Assembly (NCBI GenBank): GCA_022712315.1
Contig: JALAGS010000006.1
Location: forward strand, 1-38,717
Length of the DNA stretch: 38,717 nt
Origin: Sphingobacterium sp.
GTDB taxonomy: Bacteria > Bacteroidota > Bacteroidia > Sphingobacteriales > Sphingobacteriaceae
Reading direction: 5' to 3'
Shown here piece after piece: positions 7,637 through 17,366 of this stretch. Both the position numbers and the translations under genes were made by a program. Every line of letters begins with the position of its first letter. The first letter of the stretch is position 1. The notes beneath the pieces were generated by a model. It was not told the origin of the DNA. It was given only the letters and a program-made list of their open reading frames with translations, and ran no database searches.

Positions 7637-10600
7637 ATGTATAAGAAGATTTACCAGGTGGGAGTTGCATTAACCGTTATGGCGACGCCAGCATTAGCGC
7701 AACAGACAGAATGGCAACAAATCAACAAGGCGTACAAAACAGGGATGGAATTGTATGAACGCGGAAAATTTAGTTCTGCTTCAGCACAATTTGATCGTGT
7801 TGAAGCCTTGCGCACAAAATCCAATTTGCAATTGGACGAAACAGAGGAACTGTCTTTGTTGAAAGAGAACGTACGGTATTATCAAGCAGTTTGCGCCTTG
7901 GAATTGGGTGAATCCGATGCCGAGAACCGTTTTCTGAAATACATCAAAGATTTCCCTGTCAGTGCAAATGCTAAGGCGGCTTATTTTCAGATCGGTAAAT
8001 CCTATTATGCTAAAAAAGATTATGTTAAAGCGTTAGAATGGTTTAATAAAATCGACAGCAAAAATCTAGCAGGTAAGGAAAATGTTGAATATCGCTTTAA
8101 ATTTGGATATGCTTCCTTTATGACTAAGGATTATAAAACAGCAAAACCATTATTTGAAGGACTGAAAGATCAAAAAACGGAATTTCAGGAAGCTTCGATC
8201 TATTACTACGCTTACCTATCGTACCTAGATGCAGAGTATAAGACTGCATTGAATGAATTTGAACGTCTGAATGGATCGAAACAATTCGAAAATAGCTATC
8301 CTTACTATATCACAGCTTTGTATTTCTTGGATAAACGCTATGATGATGTGCTGGATTATGCATTGCCAATTCTGTCAAGAACAAAACAGGAAAACGAAAC
8401 AGAGATGTTCCGTATTATCGCGGCGACGTACTTTATCAAGGGTGATTTAAAAACATCGAAAGATTATTACGATAAATTCCAGGCACAAGATCAAGGTAAG
8501 ACGCAGAATAATCAGGATAGCTACCAAATTGGTTACATTGCCTATAAATTGAAGGATTACGATAAAGCGATCACCGAACTGGAAAAAATGACTGATCCGG
8601 ACGCGTATTATCAATCTGCGATGATTACCCTGGGTGATTCTTTCTTGAAGAAAGGCAATAAGCAATCTGCACGTAACGCCTTTTTCCGTGCTTCGAAATT
8701 GGACTTTGATCCAGCGATGCAAGAAGAAGGGTTATTCAATTATGCGAAGCTTTCCTATGAATTGGAATTCCACCAAGTCGCCTTGGCTTCGACACAGGAA
8801 TACCTGAAAACCTATCCAAAATCGAAACGTTTGGAGGAAGCAAAGACCTTGCTTGCTGAAGTATTGTTGAGCACAAAGAATTACCGTGAAGCAGTTGATA
8901 TTTTAGAATCTATTCCTAAACGCGGAAAAGAAGCAAATGCAGCTTATCAAAAGGTGACCTACTATAGAGGTTTGGAATATTATAACGAACGTGCTTTTGA
9001 AAACGCAATCTCCTTTTTCATGCGTTCTGAAGAGTTTCGTTACGATGAGGAAATTTATGCTTTGGCAACTTATTGGAAAGCGGAAGCGATGTATGAAGTA
9101 CGTAAATACGGAGAAGCGGTTACCAATTTCAATAAATTCTTACGCTTGCCAGGCGCCAGCAAGACAGATGTTTATAGTTATGCCAATTATGCGTTAGCTT
9201 ACGCGGCTTTCCGTAATGGTAATTACAGTACTGCTGCAAATTATTTCGAGCGTTTCTTGGCTTCCGGTGGTTCAAAGGGAATTGAAATGAATACACGTAA
9301 TGATGCTATTGCACGCTTAGGTGATTCTTACTTCTCCTCGAAAAATTACGGCAGAGCATTAACAGAATACAATAAATTGATCTCGTCTAAAGCTCCTAGT
9401 CAGGATTATGCTTTATTCCAACGAGGTATTATTCAAGGATTGCAGGGGGATAACAATGGTAAGATTTCAACATTGAATGCTGTTATTTCACAATTCCCGA
9501 ATTCTAATTATGCTGATGATATTGCATTTGAGATTCCTTATACGCGTTTCTTGATGGGAGAGAGTGATCAGGCGATCTCTGGGCTCCAAACAATGGTGGA
9601 AAAATATCCCCGTAGCAGTTATGTCCCACGTGCTTTGGTAACGATTGGTCTAGTCCAATATAACCAAGATAAAAACGACGCTGCATTGGCAACATTCCAA
9701 CGTGTGGTTGACCAATATGCATCAACGGATGAAGCAAAACAGGCCATGCGTTCGATTGAGAATATCTATCTGGACAAAGGTGATGCGACAGGTTATATCA
9801 AATATGCAACTGGAACAAACTTAGGTGATGCGTCGAAATCGGAGCAAGATTCCCGTTCATTCTCCACTGCGACAACCTTATTCTCCAGAGGGAATTATCA
9901 GGGTGCAGTGGAAGCTGTAAATGCTTATTTCGATAAATTCCCGAAACCAAACCAAGAGAAATATGCACGCTTTGTGCGGGCAGAAAGTAACGCAGCTCTG
10001 GGAAATACAGAAGATGCATTGCATGATTACAATATTATTTTGAATGACTGGACTTCCCCTTATACGGAGCGCACGTTGATTTCTGTGTCCAATTTATATT
10101 TGAAACAAAAGAAATATAATGAGGCTACGCAGCTGTTGAAAAAACTGGAACTTACTTCTGAATATAAGTCTAATTATGGTTTTGCAATCAACAACCTCAT
10201 GGTCTCTTATTATCAGATCGGAGATTATAAGGAAGCATTAAATTATACCAACGCGGTTAAGAATTACGAAAAGTCTTCCGAAGAAGAGATCGCAAATGCT
10301 TTCTTGTACGCCGGTAAATGCTATGTTAAGCAGAATAAGAAAACTGAAGCAATGAAAGAATTCAGTTTGGCAGCGTTGAAGAGCCGTACCGTATACGGTG
10401 CGGAAGCAAAATACAATGTTGCCCTACTGCAATTGGAAAATAAACAATACGATGCTTGTATCAAAACAGCAATGGATTTATCGGATAATTTTTCTTCCTA
10501 CGAGTATTGGGTAGCAAAAAGTTTTATCACCATGGCTGATGCCTATGCAGGTAAGGGCGATACCTTCCAGGCAAAAGCTACACTTGAATCGATTGTGGAT

Positions 10601-10675
10601 AACTATGATGCGAAAGATGATATTTTGCCAGCAGCAAAAGAACGTCTAAATAAATTGAACAACAAAAAGAAATAG
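7637..10675 (+). CDS. Exported tetratricopeptide repeat protein
   Basis: A 1012-residue protein with a signal peptide (MYKKIYQVGVALTVMATPALAQ, cleavage expected after about residue 21) followed almost entirely by tetratricopeptide repeats. Examples are AYFQIGKSYYAKKDYVKALE near residue 115 and later AxxxLGDSYFxxKNYxxAL units. The repeats resemble the YbgF/BamD type that scaffold envelope complexes. It is the first gene of a co-directional block; the outer-membrane barrel gene starts 6 nt after its stop. The arrangement, with ExbB-ExbD-TonB downstream, suggests a periplasmic partner of a TonB-energised outer-membrane system. That role is inferred; the protein itself has no catalytic motif. Confidence 0.85.
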   Translation: MYKKIYQVGVALTVMATPALAQQTEWQQINKAYKTGMELYERGKFSSASAQFDRVEALRTKSNLQLDETEELSLLKENVRYYQAVCALELGESDAENRFLKYIKDFPVSANAKAAYFQIGKSYYAKKDYVKALEWFNKIDSKNLAGKENVEYRFKFGYASFMTKDYKTAKPLFEGLKDQKTEFQEASIYYYAYLSYLDAEYKTALNEFERLNGSKQFENSYPYYITALYFLDKRYDDVLDYALPILSRTKQENETEMFRIIAATYFIKGDLKTSKDYYDKFQAQDQGKTQNNQDSYQIGYIAYKLKDYDKAITELEKMTDPDAYYQSAMITLGDSFLKKGNKQSARNAFFRASKLDFDPAMQEEGLFNYAKLSYELEFHQVALASTQEYLKTYPKSKRLEEAKTLLAEVLLSTKNYREAVDILESIPKRGKEANAAYQKVTYYRGLEYYNERAFENAISFFMRSEEFRYDEEIYALATYWKAEAMYEVRKYGEAVTNFNKFLRLPGASKTDVYSYANYALAYAAFRNGNYSTAANYFERFLASGGSKGIEMNTRNDAIARLGDSYFSSKNYGRALTEYNKLISSKAPSQDYALFQRGIIQGLQGDNNGKISTLNAVISQFPNSNYADDIAFEIPYTRFLMGESDQAISGLQTMVEKYPRSSYVPRALVTIGLVQYNQDKNDAALATFQRVVDQYASTDEAKQAMRSIENIYLDKGDATGYIKYATGTNLGDASKSEQDSRSFSTATTLFSRGNYQGAVEAVNAYFDKFPKPNQEKYARFVRAESNAALGNTEDALHDYNIILNDWTSPYTERTLISVSNLYLKQKKYNEATQLLKKLELTSEYKSNYGFAINNLMVSYYQIGDYKEALNYTNAVKNYEKSSEEEIANAFLYAGKCYVKQNKKTEAMKEFSLAALKSRTVYGAEAKYNVALLQLENKQYDACIKTAMDLSDNFSSYEYWVAKSFITMADAYAGKGDTFQAKATLESIVDNYDAKDDILPAAKERLNKLNNKKK

Positions 10676-10681
10676 GATACA

Positions 10682-12424
10682 ATGAAGAAGTTGCAAAATA
10701 GAAACGTGAAGAAATATACTTTAGCAGCGCTTTTGATGGGCGTGGGATTGAATTCTTTTGCACAGGAAACAGGCAAGAAGAATGATCCTGAAAAACCGGT
10801 CACTATCGATTCTTTTGATGTTGTTCGTGATTATAAACCAATTCTTGCGGATGCAGTGAAAATCCGCCGTAGTCCCGATATGACCAATAAAAGGGAGTAT
10901 CAGCCCAAATTGTCCTACAACAATATTTTGGACAAAAAATTGGATATTAATACTGGTCTGAAACAATTGAATGTACAAGAGATCCCTTTTGCACAACCCT
11001 TTGAGCATAGTAGCAACTATGTCAAATTTGGTATCGGTAACTATAACAGTATATTGGGGGAGGCTTATTTAGCTTCTGAGCAGTTTGAAAACACTAGATT
11101 TGGCTTATTTGCGAAGCATTTAAGTCAAAAAGGCAATATTGATGGACAGAAGTTCAGTACACAGGATATCGGTATTTTTGGTCGTCGCGTATTGGATGCC
11201 GTGACCGTCAAAGGAACCATCGGATACAACCGTTACGGAACAAATTTCTATGGCCAGACCTTTGATCAATCGGGAACAACCTTGTTGAATGCGACTCCGG
11301 ATAAGCAAACCTTTACAGATATCTATTTAAATGGAGAACTGTCAAGTAATGTTGATCCTAAAAATGAGCAAGCATTAAGCTATTCAGCAAAAGTTGACGG
11401 TTACTTGTTTAAAGATGCTTACAAAGCCAAAGAGAATTCAATTGCATTATCGGGTTATCTGAATAAGCGTTTAAGTGCTTTCAATGTTGGAGCGAATTTA
11501 AGCGTAACGATGAATAATGCAAAAGATAGCGCTGAGGTAAAAAACCATTTGGCCGTTATTAATCCATATATCCGTTTCAAAGGCGACAACTATAATGTAA
11601 CCTTGGGAGCGAATTTGACTTCCGAATTCGGTGATAGTACACGATTCAATGTTTTCCCATCAGTAGAAGCGGATTTTGCCCTGGCGCCAGAATATATTTC
11701 TTTGTTTGCGGGAATTAACGGTGGCGTAAAACAAGCTTCTTTCCGGAGTTTTGCAAAAGAAAATCCTTATTTGGCACCCAATGTCAGGATGATCAACTCG
11801 ATAGAGAAAATGAACGTCTATGCGGGGTTAAAAGGAAATGCCGGTGCAACGTTTGGTTATAAAGTAAAGGTATTCTACAAGCAGATCGAAGGATTGCCTT
11901 TGTTTAAAAACAGTACATATGGCGATAGCCAAAATGGCTATGTTCCTTGGGCTTTCGATGTAGTTTATGATGGCGTAATCAATAAAGCTAAGCACATGGG
12001 ATTGGAAGGAGAGATCAATGTCCGTCTTTCGCAATTGGTTAATCTAGGTGGAAAGGTCTTTATTGACGACTATAAATTGAGCGATGAAGAAGAAGCTTGG
12101 GGATTACCTAAATTCCGTATGCAGGCCAACGCGCGTTTCAATATTTCCGATAAATTGTTTATAGATGCTGAGCTTTCTACCCAAGGCAATACGTATGCGT
12201 ATATTTATGATTATAACACCGATGGCAGCCGTATTGCTAACAGTGGTCATAAAGCAACAATCGCTTCGTTTGCAGATCTTAATGCCGGTGCAGAATACCG
12301 AATCAAAAAACAATTTGGTATTTTCGTGAAAGCAAATAACATCTTTGGAAAAGAATACGAACGTTATATGTATTACCCAAGATTGGGCTTTAATGTAATT
12401 GGTGGTCTTAATTATTCGTTTTAA
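10682..12424 (+). CDS. Outer-membrane beta-barrel protein (TonB-dependent receptor-like, no plug)
   Basis: A 580-residue protein with a signal peptide ending at FAQ (about residue 28). A short periplasmic segment (VTIDSFDVVRDYKPILADAV) is followed by alternating beta-strand sequence to the C terminus GLNYSF, whose terminal Phe is the usual barrel-assembly signal. It looks like the barrel half of a TonB-dependent receptor, but at 580 residues it has no room for a full plug domain and no carboxypeptidase-like N-terminal domain. It is translationally close to the TPR gene (6-nt gap) and precedes the SPOR and ExbB/ExbD/TonB genes. Substrate unknown. Confidence 0.8.
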   Translation: MKKLQNRNVKKYTLAALLMGVGLNSFAQETGKKNDPEKPVTIDSFDVVRDYKPILADAVKIRRSPDMTNKREYQPKLSYNNILDKKLDINTGLKQLNVQEIPFAQPFEHSSNYVKFGIGNYNSILGEAYLASEQFENTRFGLFAKHLSQKGNIDGQKFSTQDIGIFGRRVLDAVTVKGTIGYNRYGTNFYGQTFDQSGTTLLNATPDKQTFTDIYLNGELSSNVDPKNEQALSYSAKVDGYLFKDAYKAKENSIALSGYLNKRLSAFNVGANLSVTMNNAKDSAEVKNHLAVINPYIRFKGDNYNVTLGANLTSEFGDSTRFNVFPSVEADFALAPEYISLFAGINGGVKQASFRSFAKENPYLAPNVRMINSIEKMNVYAGLKGNAGATFGYKVKVFYKQIEGLPLFKNSTYGDSQNGYVPWAFDVVYDGVINKAKHMGLEGEINVRLSQLVNLGGKVFIDDYKLSDEEEAWGLPKFRMQANARFNISDKLFIDAELSTQGNTYAYIYDYNTDGSRIANSGHKATIASFADLNAGAEYRIKKQFGIFVKANNIFGKEYERYMYYPRLGFNVIGGLNYSF

Positions 12425-12437
12425 CGAATTAAGATTA

Positions 12438-12445
12438 TAAATTTG
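12438..12445 (+). promoter_or_regulatory. Candidate internal promoter -7 box
   Basis: TAAATTTG is a perfect TAnnTTTG box lying between the barrel gene stop (12424) and the SPOR gene start (12465). The start site would fall near 12452. No clear TTG is found about 19 nt upstream, so strength is uncertain. It would let the SPOR-ExbB-ExbD-TonB-folC part be transcribed on its own. Confidence 0.45.
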
Positions 12446-12464
12446 CATCTTAAAATAGTGTGTG

Positions 12465-13919
12465 ATGAATCTAGGCAAAAACATCAATAGTTTATTAAAA
12501 CGTTATGCGGAAGTATACGTGCCCGGAATAGGTGTGTTCAAAAGAATTCATTCTCCGGCCCAGTTCGATAAACAGAATAATGTGTTTTTGCCACCGATCT
12601 CTTATGTTGAACTGGACTATTCGGCCCAACATGGATTTAATATTGTGCATTATATCCAACAACAGGAAAATTTAGGTTTAAGTCAGGCACAGCAAATCTT
12701 ATCGGAAGCTGTCGATAACTTAAGGGCTGATTTAGGCCAATTCGGACAGGCGAAACTGGATGATCTTGGATTATTGATTAGTTATGGCGCGAGTTTAGTC
12801 TTTAAACCGTTGGACCTATCGGGGTTTGACTTCCAGCCGGTTACGAATATTGTTGCACCGGAGATTGAAACAGTCGTTTCTTCGTTGGAAGAAGCAACAG
12901 ATGAATTGGATGAATCTTCACCTTTGAAAGAAGATTCTGGTCTAGACACTGATGCTGAGCGAGCACAAGCGGAAGAGCTTGTATCGGTTCCGGAGATTCA
13001 GGAAGTATCGATTCCCGAAGAGGAAACCGATGAGGATGAAAATAAGGAAGAAATTGTCGAATCCGTAGATGAATCGGTGACCCCTGTATTAGTGGATGAA
13101 CTGAGTCCTGAGATCGAAACAACAAGTGACTCCGTTGTTGTTGAACCCGAAATAGACACACGAGAAGAAGAGAAAATCGAGGAACCTGAACCTGCAGATA
13201 AGACCGCGCTAACGGATAGCGATGAACTCATTGCTGATGAAGTTGTTACTCAGGAAGAACAAGTTCAGAAAAAAGAGCTTGGTGCTATAGCGGCAGCTAA
13301 TGCACATTCAACGTATGTACCAGATGTCTATGAAGAAGAACCCCGTCATTCCAATGCGATTTGGTATTGGATCACCGGAATCATTGTATTGGCAATGGTT
13401 GCTGTAGGGGTCATTTATACGAATCCGAACTTAAAGGATTCGCTATTTGGTGCAAGCAAACCAGTTGTCAAAAATGCGGATACACTTGTTCAGAATAAAC
13501 CGATTGCACCTACTGATACCTTGTCCAATACATTGGCGGCAGATAGTTTGAAGAAAGCTGATTCATTGGCCAAAATAAAAGTTACTGATTCTGTCAAAAG
13601 CGCAACGCTACAAACTGTTGCAAAGCCAACCACCAAAGCTCCTGTTCTGGAGGCAAATCCGGTGATCAAAGAGTCGATCCCGGTTGCGCAACCAAGCTAT
13701 CAATTGGTCATTGGTTCTGCGAAAACAATGGCACAAGCGGAGCAGGAGGCAAAACGCCTTCGGGAAATGGGGTACAAAACAGCGCGGGCTGTAGAAGGAA
13801 AGTTTAAAAGAAATAGAAAGAAGATCATCTTGAATACCTACATGACAAAATCCGAGGCAGACCTCGCAAAGAAATCTGTAGAGAAAAAAATTGAAGGTGC
13901 TTGGGTAGAAAAATTATAG
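12465..13919 (+). CDS. HU-like domain / transmembrane / SPOR domain protein
   Basis: A 484-residue protein of three parts. Residues 1 to about 115 match the bacterial HU-CCDC81 type of HU-like domain (LLKRYAEVYVPGIGVFKR near the start). Residues 130-260 are an acidic low-complexity linker. A single hydrophobic helix (AIWYWITGIIVLAMVAVGVI) lies near residue 298, and residues 406-484 form a SPOR domain (YQLVIGSAKTMAQAEQEAKR), which binds denuded peptidoglycan in other proteins. Topology is predicted as cytoplasmic N terminus and periplasmic SPOR domain. The ATG at 12465 is preferred to the adjacent GTG at 12462. exbB follows 25 nt downstream. A link between cell wall and cytoplasm is inferred from domains only. 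Confidence 0.85.
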   Translation: MNLGKNINSLLKRYAEVYVPGIGVFKRIHSPAQFDKQNNVFLPPISYVELDYSAQHGFNIVHYIQQQENLGLSQAQQILSEAVDNLRADLGQFGQAKLDDLGLLISYGASLVFKPLDLSGFDFQPVTNIVAPEIETVVSSLEEATDELDESSPLKEDSGLDTDAERAQAEELVSVPEIQEVSIPEEETDEDENKEEIVESVDESVTPVLVDELSPEIETTSDSVVVEPEIDTREEEKIEEPEPADKTALTDSDELIADEVVTQEEQVQKKELGAIAAANAHSTYVPDVYEEEPRHSNAIWYWITGIIVLAMVAVGVIYTNPNLKDSLFGASKPVVKNADTLVQNKPIAPTDTLSNTLAADSLKKADSLAKIKVTDSVKSATLQTVAKPTTKAPVLEANPVIKESIPVAQPSYQLVIGSAKTMAQAEQEAKRLREMGYKTARAVEGKFKRNRKKIILNTYMTKSEADLAKKSVEKKIEGAWVEKL

Positions 13920-13944
13920 AAACTATATAAAACTATTAATAATT

Positions 13945-14652
13945 ATGTCATTAGTACAGGATACAGCAAGAGCCGCTGTGGATTCATTTAATCAAGCTGC
14001 GCAACAACCATTACCTGCCGCCGCAAGTACAGAAAACATGAGTTTGATCGATATGATGATCAAAGGGGGATGGATTATGATTCCGATCCTATTGTTGTTC
14101 TTTATTGGATTAGTTATCTTTTTTGAGCGTTATCTGACTATTCGTCGTGCCGCAAAATATGATAATAGCCTCATGTCACAGGTGAAAGCGAATGTACTAT
14201 CCGGAAACCTGGACTCTGCGTTGGCCGTATGCCGTTCGAGTAATACTGCATTAGGACGTATGTTGCAAAAAGGCTTATTGCGTGTCGGAAGACCTATCAA
14301 AGATATTGAGGGCGCTATTGAAAATGTGGGTAAGCTGGAAGTTGCCAAATTAGAGAAGAATATTAATATCTTGGGTATTATTGCAGGTATTGCGCCGATG
14401 CTTGGTTTCGTGGGTACGATTTTTGGGGTTATTAAGATTTTTCATGAAGTTGAGCTAGCTGGTGGTATTGATATTGCATCTGTATCCGGAGGTTTATATG
14501 TAAAAATGGTATCTTCTGCGTCAGGTCTTGCCGTTGGTATCTTGGCTTACCTGGGTTACCATATTTTAAATATGATGGTCGAGCGTTTGATCTTACGTAT
14601 GGAAACCGATGCAGTAGAATTTATTGATTTATTGGATGAACCAGGAAGATAA
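13945..14652 (+). CDS. exbB: MotA/TolQ/ExbB proton channel family protein
   Basis: A 235-residue inner-membrane protein with three helices: about residues 33-56 (WIMIPILLLFFIGLVIFFERY), 140-162 and 183-210. The conserved GIAPMLGFVGTIFGVI segment at the second helix is the hallmark of ExbB/TolQ. With ExbD it forms the proton channel that powers TonB. Its stop codon overlaps the exbD start (TAATG), implying translational coupling. ExbB and TolQ cannot be told apart with certainty; the adjacent TonB-type gene favours ExbB. Confidence 0.92.
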   Translation: MSLVQDTARAAVDSFNQAAQQPLPAAASTENMSLIDMMIKGGWIMIPILLLFFIGLVIFFERYLTIRRAAKYDNSLMSQVKANVLSGNLDSALAVCRSSNTALGRMLQKGLLRVGRPIKDIEGAIENVGKLEVAKLEKNINILGIIAGIAPMLGFVGTIFGVIKIFHEVELAGGIDIASVSGGLYVKMVSSASGLAVGILAYLGYHILNMMVERLILRMETDAVEFIDLLDEPGR

Positions 14653-15062
14653 TGAATTTACGAAGTAGAAAAAATAAACCATCTGCGGAGGTCCATACTT
14701 CAGCGCTGAATGACATCATGTTTTTCCTGATGTTGTTCTTCCTGTTGGCCTCAGCAGTTTCTAATCCACAGGTCGTTAAGCTTTTGTTGCCAAAATCTAG
14801 CGCTGGCGAACAATCTGTTGCAAAGAAAACTGTCACGGTATCGATTACAAAAGATTTGGGCTATTTCATTGATAAAACTCCAGTTCCTATTGAAGGATTG
14901 GAAGCTGCAATTCAATCGCAAATGGCTGGTGGAGAGGAGTTAACAATCATGCTCTATGTTGATAATACTGTTCCTATCCAAAATGTCATTTCGGTTATGG
15001 ATGTAGCTAATCGTTTGAAAGTGAAGGTGGTGTTGGCAACTGAACCAAAAAAAGATAAGTAA
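14652..15062 (+). CDS. exbD: ExbD/TolR family biopolymer transport protein
   Basis: A 136-residue protein with an N-terminal cytoplasmic tail (NLRSRKNKPSAEVHTSALND), one helix (IMFFLMLFFLLASAV, residues 22-36) whose preceding Asp (D20) corresponds to the proton-carrying residue of ExbD/TolR, and a small periplasmic domain. It starts within the exbB stop codon and is followed 58 nt later by the TonB gene. Confidence 0.92.
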   Translation: MNLRSRKNKPSAEVHTSALNDIMFFLMLFFLLASAVSNPQVVKLLLPKSSAGEQSVAKKTVTVSITKDLGYFIDKTPVPIEGLEAAIQSQMAGGEELTIMLYVDNTVPIQNVISVMDVANRLKVKVVLATEPKKDK

Positions 15063-15120
15063 GTATCATTAAACTTTTTTCAAGTTTATTGGTCAGCTAT
15101 TAATATAGGAGATTAATGCG

Positions 15121-15948
15121 ATGAGATATCATCTTCAACATGAAGAAAATAATTTCCCTAAAGCATTGGGGATATCGACTTTGGTCATGGCATCGTTGCT
15201 CTTGATTGGATTTTTTGTTGTTTTTAAAGCGCAGGCACCCGACGAATATGGAATGGGTGGGATGATCGTCAATTACGGCACTTCACCAGAAGGTATGGGG
15301 GATGACTATATGAGTGTTGAGGAGCCTTCGGTGGATCCCAATGCCAATAACGAGCGCCCTGACCGTATTGATCCTGTTGAAACGCCTACACCGACTCCGA
15401 CACAACAGGTTGCGGAGAAGGCGGTCGTTACACAGGATGTAGAAGATGCGCCTGCAGTAACAAAAACTGAAAAGAAGGTCGTTTCAAAAGCACCGGAAAC
15501 TACTAAACCGGTAAAAGAAGTGGCGCCGCAGGCAAATGCCAAGGCACTTTTCAAAGGCAATAAAAATAACGGTACTGGAGCTGGTGACGGTACAGGGACA
15601 ACTCCTGGGAATCAAGGTTCCAAACTAGGTGATCCTTTAGCAAGTAATTACGGCGAAGGTGGATCTGGAAACGGTAACATGATGTTGTCTATTGAAAACC
15701 GAAGTTTTACGCAACGGCCAAGTATCGACGATAATGGACAGCAAGCTGGAAAGGTTGCTGTGGAGTTTAGAGTCAACAAGCAAGGAATTATCACCTATGC
15801 GCGTGCTGGTGTAAAGGGAACTACGATAACCGATCCATCGTTATTGGAGAAATGTGAGCGTGCTGTGCGTGGCGCTCGGCTAAACCAATTGCCGAATGCT
15901 CCCGATTCGCAAACTGGACGGATTGTATTCAATTTTAGATTAAGATAA
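15121..15948 (+). CDS. tonB: Energy transducer TonB family protein
   Basis: A 275-residue protein with a short cytoplasmic tail, one helix (residues 17-37, LGISTLVMASLLLIGFFVVF), a Pro/Thr/Lys-rich spacer (about 75-140), a Gly/Asn-rich segment (about 145-190) and a C-terminal TonB-like domain (VEFRVNKQGIITYARAG to the end). It would carry energy from ExbB-ExbD to outer-membrane receptors. It follows exbD and is 11 nt from folC. Confidence 0.88.
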   Translation: MRYHLQHEENNFPKALGISTLVMASLLLIGFFVVFKAQAPDEYGMGGMIVNYGTSPEGMGDDYMSVEEPSVDPNANNERPDRIDPVETPTPTPTQQVAEKAVVTQDVEDAPAVTKTEKKVVSKAPETTKPVKEVAPQANAKALFKGNKNNGTGAGDGTGTTPGNQGSKLGDPLASNYGEGGSGNGNMMLSIENRSFTQRPSIDDNGQQAGKVAVEFRVNKQGIITYARAGVKGTTITDPSLLEKCERAVRGARLNQLPNAPDSQTGRIVFNFRLR

Positions 15949-15959
15949 AAATCATTCAC

Positions 15960-17264
15960 ATGAATGCTTATAATGAGGCAATCGAGTATCTGTATACTCG
16001 ATTGCCTATGTTTACAAGGGATGGCGCCTCAGCCTTCAAAAAAGACCTAGACAATACCATCAAACTTTGTGCTGCGCTAGATAATCCACAGCAAAAATTC
16101 AAAACCTTACATATTGCAGGTACAAATGGAAAGGGATCCACTTCCCATATGTTAGCGGCTATTTTGGCCGAAGCAGGTTATAAAACCGGTCTTTATACTT
16201 CGCCACATTTACTTGATTTCAGAGAACGTATCCGTGTAGACGGACAGTTATGTGAGAAGGAATTTGTCGTGGATTTTGTTAATACCTATCGTGAGCTGAT
16301 CGAAGAAGTATGTCCTTCTTTTTTCGAGATTACAGTAGCCATGGCTTTCGATTATTTTGAGAAGAATAAGGTTGATATCGCTGTCATTGAAGTCGGCCTC
16401 GGAGGCCGTTTGGATAGCACCAATATTATTCAACCAGTATTGTCTGTTATTACCAATATTGGCTTTGATCACATGAATCTTCTTGGGAATACGCTGGCGG
16501 AGATTGCCGCTGAAAAAGCAGGTATTATCAAAAAAAACACCCCAGTGGTCATTTCGGAATATGCCGAAGAGACCGCATCCGTATTTTTGAACAAAGCACA
16601 ATTAGAACAGGCTCCTCTCCAATTCGCTTCGGATATATACCATACGAAGATGCTAACGGTGGACCAGGATTACCTAACAGTACAAGCTGTTGATGCTGCA
16701 GGTTATTCGGTGGACTATCAGCTCGATCTGAAAGGCTCCTATCAGGTGAAAAATCTGGCAGGTGTGTTATTGGCAGTCGATGAGTTGCGTAAACAGGGTT
16801 TTGAGATCAGTGAGCAGCATGTCTATCGAGCGTTAACAAAAGTACAGAAGGCAACAGGAATTCAGGGCCGCTGGCAGCAACTGTCTAAAGATCCATTTGT
16901 TATCTGTGATACAGGGCACAATGAAGATGGAATTCATGAAGTACTGAAAAACTTGGCTACGACAACTTATGATAAATTGCATTTCGTCATAGGAGCGATG
17001 CGGGATAAGGACTTGTCTCATATGTTACCTTATCTTCCGAAAGATGCAATTTATTATTTCTCAGCTCCGGACATGCCTCGTGCTATGCCAGCAGATTTAC
17101 TGCGAAAAGAAGCCTTGGAGTTCGGTTTAGTCGGACTCGACTATCCGTCAGTGAATGCTGCGTTTGATGCTGCAAAAGCTGCGTATCGGAAAGGTAACCT
17201 TATTTTTGTGGGTGGAAGTAATTTCGTCGTTGCGGAAGTGCTGGCTAGTCTATCTACTGAATAA
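15960..17264 (+). CDS. folC: Folylpolyglutamate synthase / dihydrofolate synthase
   Basis: A 434-residue Mur-ligase-family enzyme that adds glutamate to folates (and usually to dihydropteroate) using ATP in the cytosol. The P-loop GTNGKGST is at residues 54-61, followed by GLYTSPHL, VGLGGRLDSTNI and DHMNLLGNTLAEIAAEKAG, all FolC signatures. CDTGHNEDGI near residue 317 begins the C-terminal ligase domain. The short gap behind tonB suggests it rides on the envelope operon. It converges on ansA. Confidence 0.95.
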   Translation: MNAYNEAIEYLYTRLPMFTRDGASAFKKDLDNTIKLCAALDNPQQKFKTLHIAGTNGKGSTSHMLAAILAEAGYKTGLYTSPHLLDFRERIRVDGQLCEKEFVVDFVNTYRELIEEVCPSFFEITVAMAFDYFEKNKVDIAVIEVGLGGRLDSTNIIQPVLSVITNIGFDHMNLLGNTLAEIAAEKAGIIKKNTPVVISEYAEETASVFLNKAQLEQAPLQFASDIYHTKMLTVDQDYLTVQAVDAAGYSVDYQLDLKGSYQVKNLAGVLLAVDELRKQGFEISEQHVYRALTKVQKATGIQGRWQQLSKDPFVICDTGHNEDGIHEVLKNLATTTYDKLHFVIGAMRDKDLSHMLPYLPKDAIYYFSAPDMPRAMPADLLRKEALEFGLVGLDYPSVNAAFDAAKAAYRKGNLIFVGGSNFVVAEVLASLSTE

Positions 17265-17302
17265 TAGAAATTAAAATTTCTCCAGGATTAGTTCTTGGAA
17301 TG

Positions 17303-17355
17303 CCTATAAAACACAAAGGGATTGTAATCGTTACAGTCCCTTTGTGTTTTATAGG
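17303..17355. terminator. Bidirectional long-hairpin terminator between folC and ansA
   Basis: A 19-bp perfect inverted repeat (17303-17321 with 17337-17355) surrounds an inner TGTAA/TTACA stem with a three-base TCG loop, giving about 25 nearly continuous pairs. It lies between convergent genes and carries a T-rich stretch in either direction, so it probably stops both transcripts. Confidence 0.85.
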
Positions 17356-17366
17356 ATCGCTTGTAT

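Noticed and set aside
12998..13231. Serine-rich minus-strand frame
   Set aside because: Mirror of the acidic linker (GAA/GAT codons) of the HU-SPOR gene in antisense; a shadow of a real gene.
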